Assembly (NCBI RefSeq): GCF_009389715.1
Contig: NC_052405.1
Span: 7,295,194-7,359,193 of the forward strand
DNA: 64,000 nucleotides
Source of the DNA: Phoenix dactylifera
Taxonomy: Eukaryota > Streptophyta > Magnoliopsida > Arecales > Arecaceae
Direction: 5' to 3'
Part shown: positions 60,544 to 64,000 of the stretch, piece after piece
How positions within the stretch are numbered: the stretch's first letter is position 1
How the letters are laid out: every line of letters begins with the position of its first letter
Translations under genes and position numbers: made by a program
Notes under the pieces: generated by a model
Seen by the model: only the letters and a program-made list of their open reading frames with translations
Told to the model about the DNA's origin: nothing
Databases searched by the model: none

Positions 60544-62979
60544 CTAACTAATCTGAAGTTCCTCAGGAGGTCTTGCTTGTAGAATTTGGTACACATGATC
60601 AAAAAGTTGATCTGACTGGTTTTGAACGAATGTATATCCCTCAACAGTCTCTGCAGCTCTTGCTGCAACTATACTGATAATGCGACAGAGAGAGCTAAGA
60701 CGCGTTGCTTTAGATGATGAAGGGTCAATGTCAGTTGCAAGCCCCAGGTTGTCCCTTAAGGACCCAACCTTAGCATCCTTTCTCCACCTTTTTAAATAGT
60801 ACTGTGGTGGGAGCTCTTTAATATTTATAATATCAAGTGCTTTCAACACATGACGACATTGAATACCAACAAACTCAAACATTTTGCAACTGCAAACCAG
60901 CGTACCATTTAAAGAGTCAAATCTTACCAAGTGCACTTTAGGGTTATCCTCACTAATAACCTTATACTCGTAGATTGTCTCAACTGCACCAGAATTGTGT
61001 ACCATACAATCCATTGACATTTCAAATTCCCTTTGAAACATTTCAAACATTGCAGGTGTATATACACTGGCTGCTTGCTTCAACATCCGAGAAGGAGCTA
61101 TAATTGTTGTACTCGATGTGGCATGACAATCAGCCTGTAATTCTGCATCCCATTGCTCATCCAGCATTCTTTCAAAATGCTTAAGAAACTGCAATAGATC
61201 TCGTTCCGGGCTCAAGTTCTCCTTTAACGTGCCACTTATGCTGTTCAAACGTTGTGTGCTTTTCATGTCTGCACAAAATGTCTCACGTCCATATGCCACA
61301 GCCCATTTTTTCCTATCCTCAAATAACATTTTCAACCATTCATTGTCTTTGAGATCGTACTTTTCTAACATTTTTCCCCATGCTGACACAAACTCTTCTT
61401 CCTCTTCACAATCAAAGAGACATCTGCTGAAATCATATGCAAAAGTTCTGGAACCTTGAAAGACTTGGCCTAAGTACTTGGATGCATTCTGATACATGTG
61501 CCACACACAAACACGGTGAGTCGTAGCTGGCCACACCAAATTGATAGCATTCCTAATTAAAGGATTTTGATCTGTTAGAATAACCTGCGGTTGCTTGCCA
61601 TACATTGCAGTCTTAAAGGTCTCAAACAACCACATGAAAGATTCTTTAGTTTCATCATATATCAATGCAGCACCAAAGATGACAGTTTGTTTATGATGAT
61701 TCACTCCATAAAAGAGTGTGAAGGGCCTAGAACAACTATTAGTTTTGTATGTTGTATCAAAGCAGACTGCATCACCAAAGTAATAAAAGTCAACCACAGA
61801 CTTTCCATCAGTCCAAAAAACATTTGTAACTCGGTCTTCTTTATCAAGTTGTATCGCATAATAAAATGAAGGGTCATTGACTTGCCTTTCTTGCATGTAC
61901 TCCAGCATTGCACCCACATCTCCTGGCTTGAGAGCATCCTTATGCTTTGTAGGTAAATAATTTTTATGCTGCATAGAAAGAACAGTGAGATGTGGACAAG
62001 ATGCATCTTGTCCACTCACATGATCATGGATAGCTTTCGGTGATGCACAAGAATCATCCACAGAATTCACTTCAGCATTTCGAATCTTATTAGCAGCTCT
62101 ATGTGATTTTAAAGTGTGTGCTGTTCTCGCTGTTACAAACTCATGGTTGTGCATTGGCTGAAATTCAGTCACGCGATATCTACCATTCTTCGCGAGTTTA
62201 ATGACCATTCTGGCAAGGCAACCGGTCCTCTCATTTGGCCGAATACGATGTTTCTCCACCTGATTCTCATCTTTCTTATTCCCATAGTAGCCTTCTTTGT
62301 AGCATACGTAGGTCCTTGATATAATAACACCAGAAGATCTTCGGTTCACCCATGCCTTTCGGACATCGAATCCTATCCTTTTAGCATAGTCATTGTAGAA
62401 CTGATAGGCCTTTTCATCGTTCTCAAACTCCATATCGACTTTTGGAGCCCAACTTTTATCAGCAGCATCTTGCACAGAAACAAAAGCGACCTGCCGATAG
62501 CCCCCAGCTTGCCGGACCAAACACTCCATCATAGCCTTCTGCGATGCCGCATTCGCTATGACAGCTCGAGCCCTCTTTGCAACTCTATGCGACTTCAAGA
62601 TGTTCGCAGGTGCGACAAGCTCATGGTTGTGCATGGGGTGGAACTCGCTCACCCTATATGTACCATTTGCTGTAATTTTGATCGTCAAATGTGCAAGGCA
62701 ACCGGTTCTCTCATTCTGCCGAGGTTTCTTCACCTCACTCTCATCTTTCCTGTTCCCCTGGTAACCTTCTTTATAACAAACATACGTCCTCGATATGATG
62801 ACTCCTGAGGCTCTTCGATTAATCCAAGCTTTCCGAACACTGAATCCCACTACTTTAGCATAATTATTATAGAATTGGTAGGCCGCCTCATCACTCTTGA
62901 ATTCCATATCTACTCTCGGCACCCAGCTCGTATCATCAGCATCCTCTGACGGAGGGTTACGCTCTGCCAATTCTGCCAT
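60544..62979 (-). CDS. FAR1-related protein FRS-B with two FAR1 domains
   Basis: An 811-residue paralogue of FRS-A on the same strand, 4.5 kb upstream in transcription sense; single coding exon. First FAR1 domain about 19-121 (C68, C94, H117, H119); second about 177-281 (C226, C254, H277, H279); MULE domain about 385-505 with D408 (CFDTTYKT) and D470 (ILTDQ); SWIM finger C696, C698, C708, H710; then KELPPQYYLKRWRKDAK and a conserved tail (AARAAETVEGYTF). Each FAR1 domain is followed by LKSHR-A, so the duplicated unit includes the post-domain linker. The start is ATG at 62979; the frame extends upstream three codons to a GTG only, and a likely acceptor (GATTTTAG) lies just before it. A nuclear transcription regulator is the expected role; targets are unknown. 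Confidence 0.92.
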   Translation of the reverse strand: MAELAERNPPSEDADDTSWVPRVDMEFKSDEAAYQFYNNYAKVVGFSVRKAWINRRASGVIISRTYVCYKEGYQGNRKDESEVKKPRQNERTGCLAHLTIKITANGTYRVSEFHPMHNHELVAPANILKSHRVAKRARAVIANAASQKAMMECLVRQAGGYRQVAFVSVQDAADKSWAPKVDMEFENDEKAYQFYNDYAKRIGFDVRKAWVNRRSSGVIISRTYVCYKEGYYGNKKDENQVEKHRIRPNERTGCLARMVIKLAKNGRYRVTEFQPMHNHEFVTARTAHTLKSHRAANKIRNAEVNSVDDSCASPKAIHDHVSGQDASCPHLTVLSMQHKNYLPTKHKDALKPGDVGAMLEYMQERQVNDPSFYYAIQLDKEDRVTNVFWTDGKSVVDFYYFGDAVCFDTTYKTNSCSRPFTLFYGVNHHKQTVIFGAALIYDETKESFMWLFETFKTAMYGKQPQVILTDQNPLIRNAINLVWPATTHRVCVWHMYQNASKYLGQVFQGSRTFAYDFSRCLFDCEEEEEFVSAWGKMLEKYDLKDNEWLKMLFEDRKKWAVAYGRETFCADMKSTQRLNSISGTLKENLSPERDLLQFLKHFERMLDEQWDAELQADCHATSSTTIIAPSRMLKQAASVYTPAMFEMFQREFEMSMDCMVHNSGAVETIYEYKVISEDNPKVHLVRFDSLNGTLVCSCKMFEFVGIQCRHVLKALDIINIKELPPQYYLKRWRKDAKVGSLRDNLGLATDIDPSSSKATRLSSLCRIISIVAARAAETVEGYTFVQNQSDQLFDHVYQILQARPPEELQIS

Positions 62980-64000
62980 TCTCTTCACCTAAAATCAAAA
63001 AAAAAAAAAATGATTTTTCTCTGGAAAAACGAGATCTTTCAAAAAAATCCAACTAAAAGTCAGCATCAAATTGGACGAAAATCTAGGTAAGCAAGATATA
63101 AGCAAGATATAAACAGAGAGTAAACAGCATGGATTACAGAAAACTCGGGCATTTCACCAACAATTGGTAAAGAAACTAATTCGATGATCAAAAATAACCA
63201 AGAAAAACTTAAACTTAGAGTTCGTAGGACGCTTTTCGCGTACTCGAACCGGTATAAATTGCGAAAAATCGAGGGAAAAATGAGAGAAATCCAAGCTATG
63301 AGAAAGAGGACTCGCCTGGGCCCAGTAATGTTACATCCAATGCATCCGTACGATCTGGGCCTACTCCTTTCTCTTCTAAGGGCACTGGTTGCGGAGATGG
63401 CGATCAGAGAAGGAGAGAAGTCACCGAGCGAGCCAGAGCGAGGCGAGCGAGCGGGCGAGCGAGCGAGAGGGAGGGAGGAGGGGAGGGGAAGGAGAAGCGG
63501 AACCCTACAATTCCAGTTGGAAGGGATCGTCTTCCAATTTGGTTTCGAGGTGCACGGCAAAATGGGAAAGTAGTTGGGAGTTGGCGATAGGTGTCCATAA
63601 CTTATTCGAAGTTGAAGTCCATTTCGTCCAAGTGGATATAGGGAGGCGAGATTTCCAACCAAAACATATTAGAGTGGACGGGTTGTGGGGCCCGAAATGA
63701 CTTTCTAACCTTATTTGTATGTTGTTTTAATTTTAACCTTATTTGTAAAAAAATTTTAAGAGCCAGCCATCAACCATCCATTAGAATTCATGGTACACGC
63801 AGTGATTTGGTATTGTGTTTATTACGGTGTTCCGCGGCCTATCAGACTCGGCATTCCTGTGCGTCCGAGGGCTCGTTCGGTTCGTGAAAAAAGAAGGAAC
63901 AAAGTATGGTCAACGAAACAGAAATCCCCTCGTGCGCTGCAGGACAAATTTTGATTTAGCCACATTTCGTCCTGCATCTATTTTTGTAAAAAAAATCTAA
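62980..64000. other. FRS-B 5' region and unannotated right end
   Basis: The left part should hold the FRS-B leader intron and first exon; a GAGCGAGC-rich block at about 63420-63475 resembles the purine-rich leader of FRS-A. I could not place the donor with confidence. The last 400 bp show no recognisable feature. Confidence 0.4.

Noticed and set aside
53562-62979. FRS genes as live MULE transposons
   Set aside because: Transposase-derived domains are present, but no terminal inverted repeats or target-site duplications were seen. Both genes have host-style leaders and family-typical domain order, so they are domesticated host genes.
1-64000. CRISPR arrays, bacterial operons, integrated phage
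   Set aside because: Nothing of this kind is present; the gene structures are spliced plant genes.

Overview
This is a 64 kb stretch of plant nuclear DNA. The genes have short exons with GT-AG introns, AT-rich intergenic DNA, many microsatellites, and proteins of plant-only families (Shaker K+ channel with ankyrin repeats and KHA domain, ZF-HD transcription factor, FAR1-related proteins, BPS1-like protein). Moderate GC in exons and the protein flavour suggest a non-grass monocot such as a palm; that placement is inference and was not tested.

Layout, left to right. (1) 1-4.2 kb: a 51-codon membrane micro-protein gene on the minus strand and a dispersed repeat. (2) 4.2-11.0 kb: a four-exon serine hydroxymethyltransferase gene of the SHM6/SHM7 type (+). 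(3) 13.6-14.6 kb: a two-exon BPS1-like gene (-). (4) 15-22.6 kb: a gene-poor, repeat-rich stretch with a tRNA-Ile-like pseudogene and a three-copy tandem repeat. (5) 22.6-28.8 kb: an eleven-exon AKT2-type potassium channel gene (+). (6) 33.8-34.3 kb: a small two-exon membrane-protein gene (-). (7) 39.9-40.7 kb: an intronless zinc-finger homeodomain (ZHD) gene (+) behind four CACGTG palindromes. (8) 42.4-51.4 kb: a tandem pair of eight-exon TIC32-like short-chain dehydrogenase genes (+). (9) 53.6-63.0 kb: a tandem pair of FAR1-related (FRS) genes (-), derived from MULE transposases, each with two FAR1 DNA-binding domains.

The neighbours do not form a pathway; as usual for plants, they are independent transcription units. 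The most informative structure is in the two tandem pairs. The dehydrogenase pair shows a patch of near-identity confined to exon 2, which suggests gene conversion, and a 59-bp duplication that rewrites the C terminus of the second copy. In the FRS pair the DNA-binding half is duplicated within each protein, both genes have a splice-donor-like sequence directly after the stop codon, and the first has a duplicated 5' leader exon.

All exon joins were read by eye from splice sites, reading phase and remembered family alignments. They add up to whole codons in every case, but no transcript or database search was available. No virus-like element was recognised.
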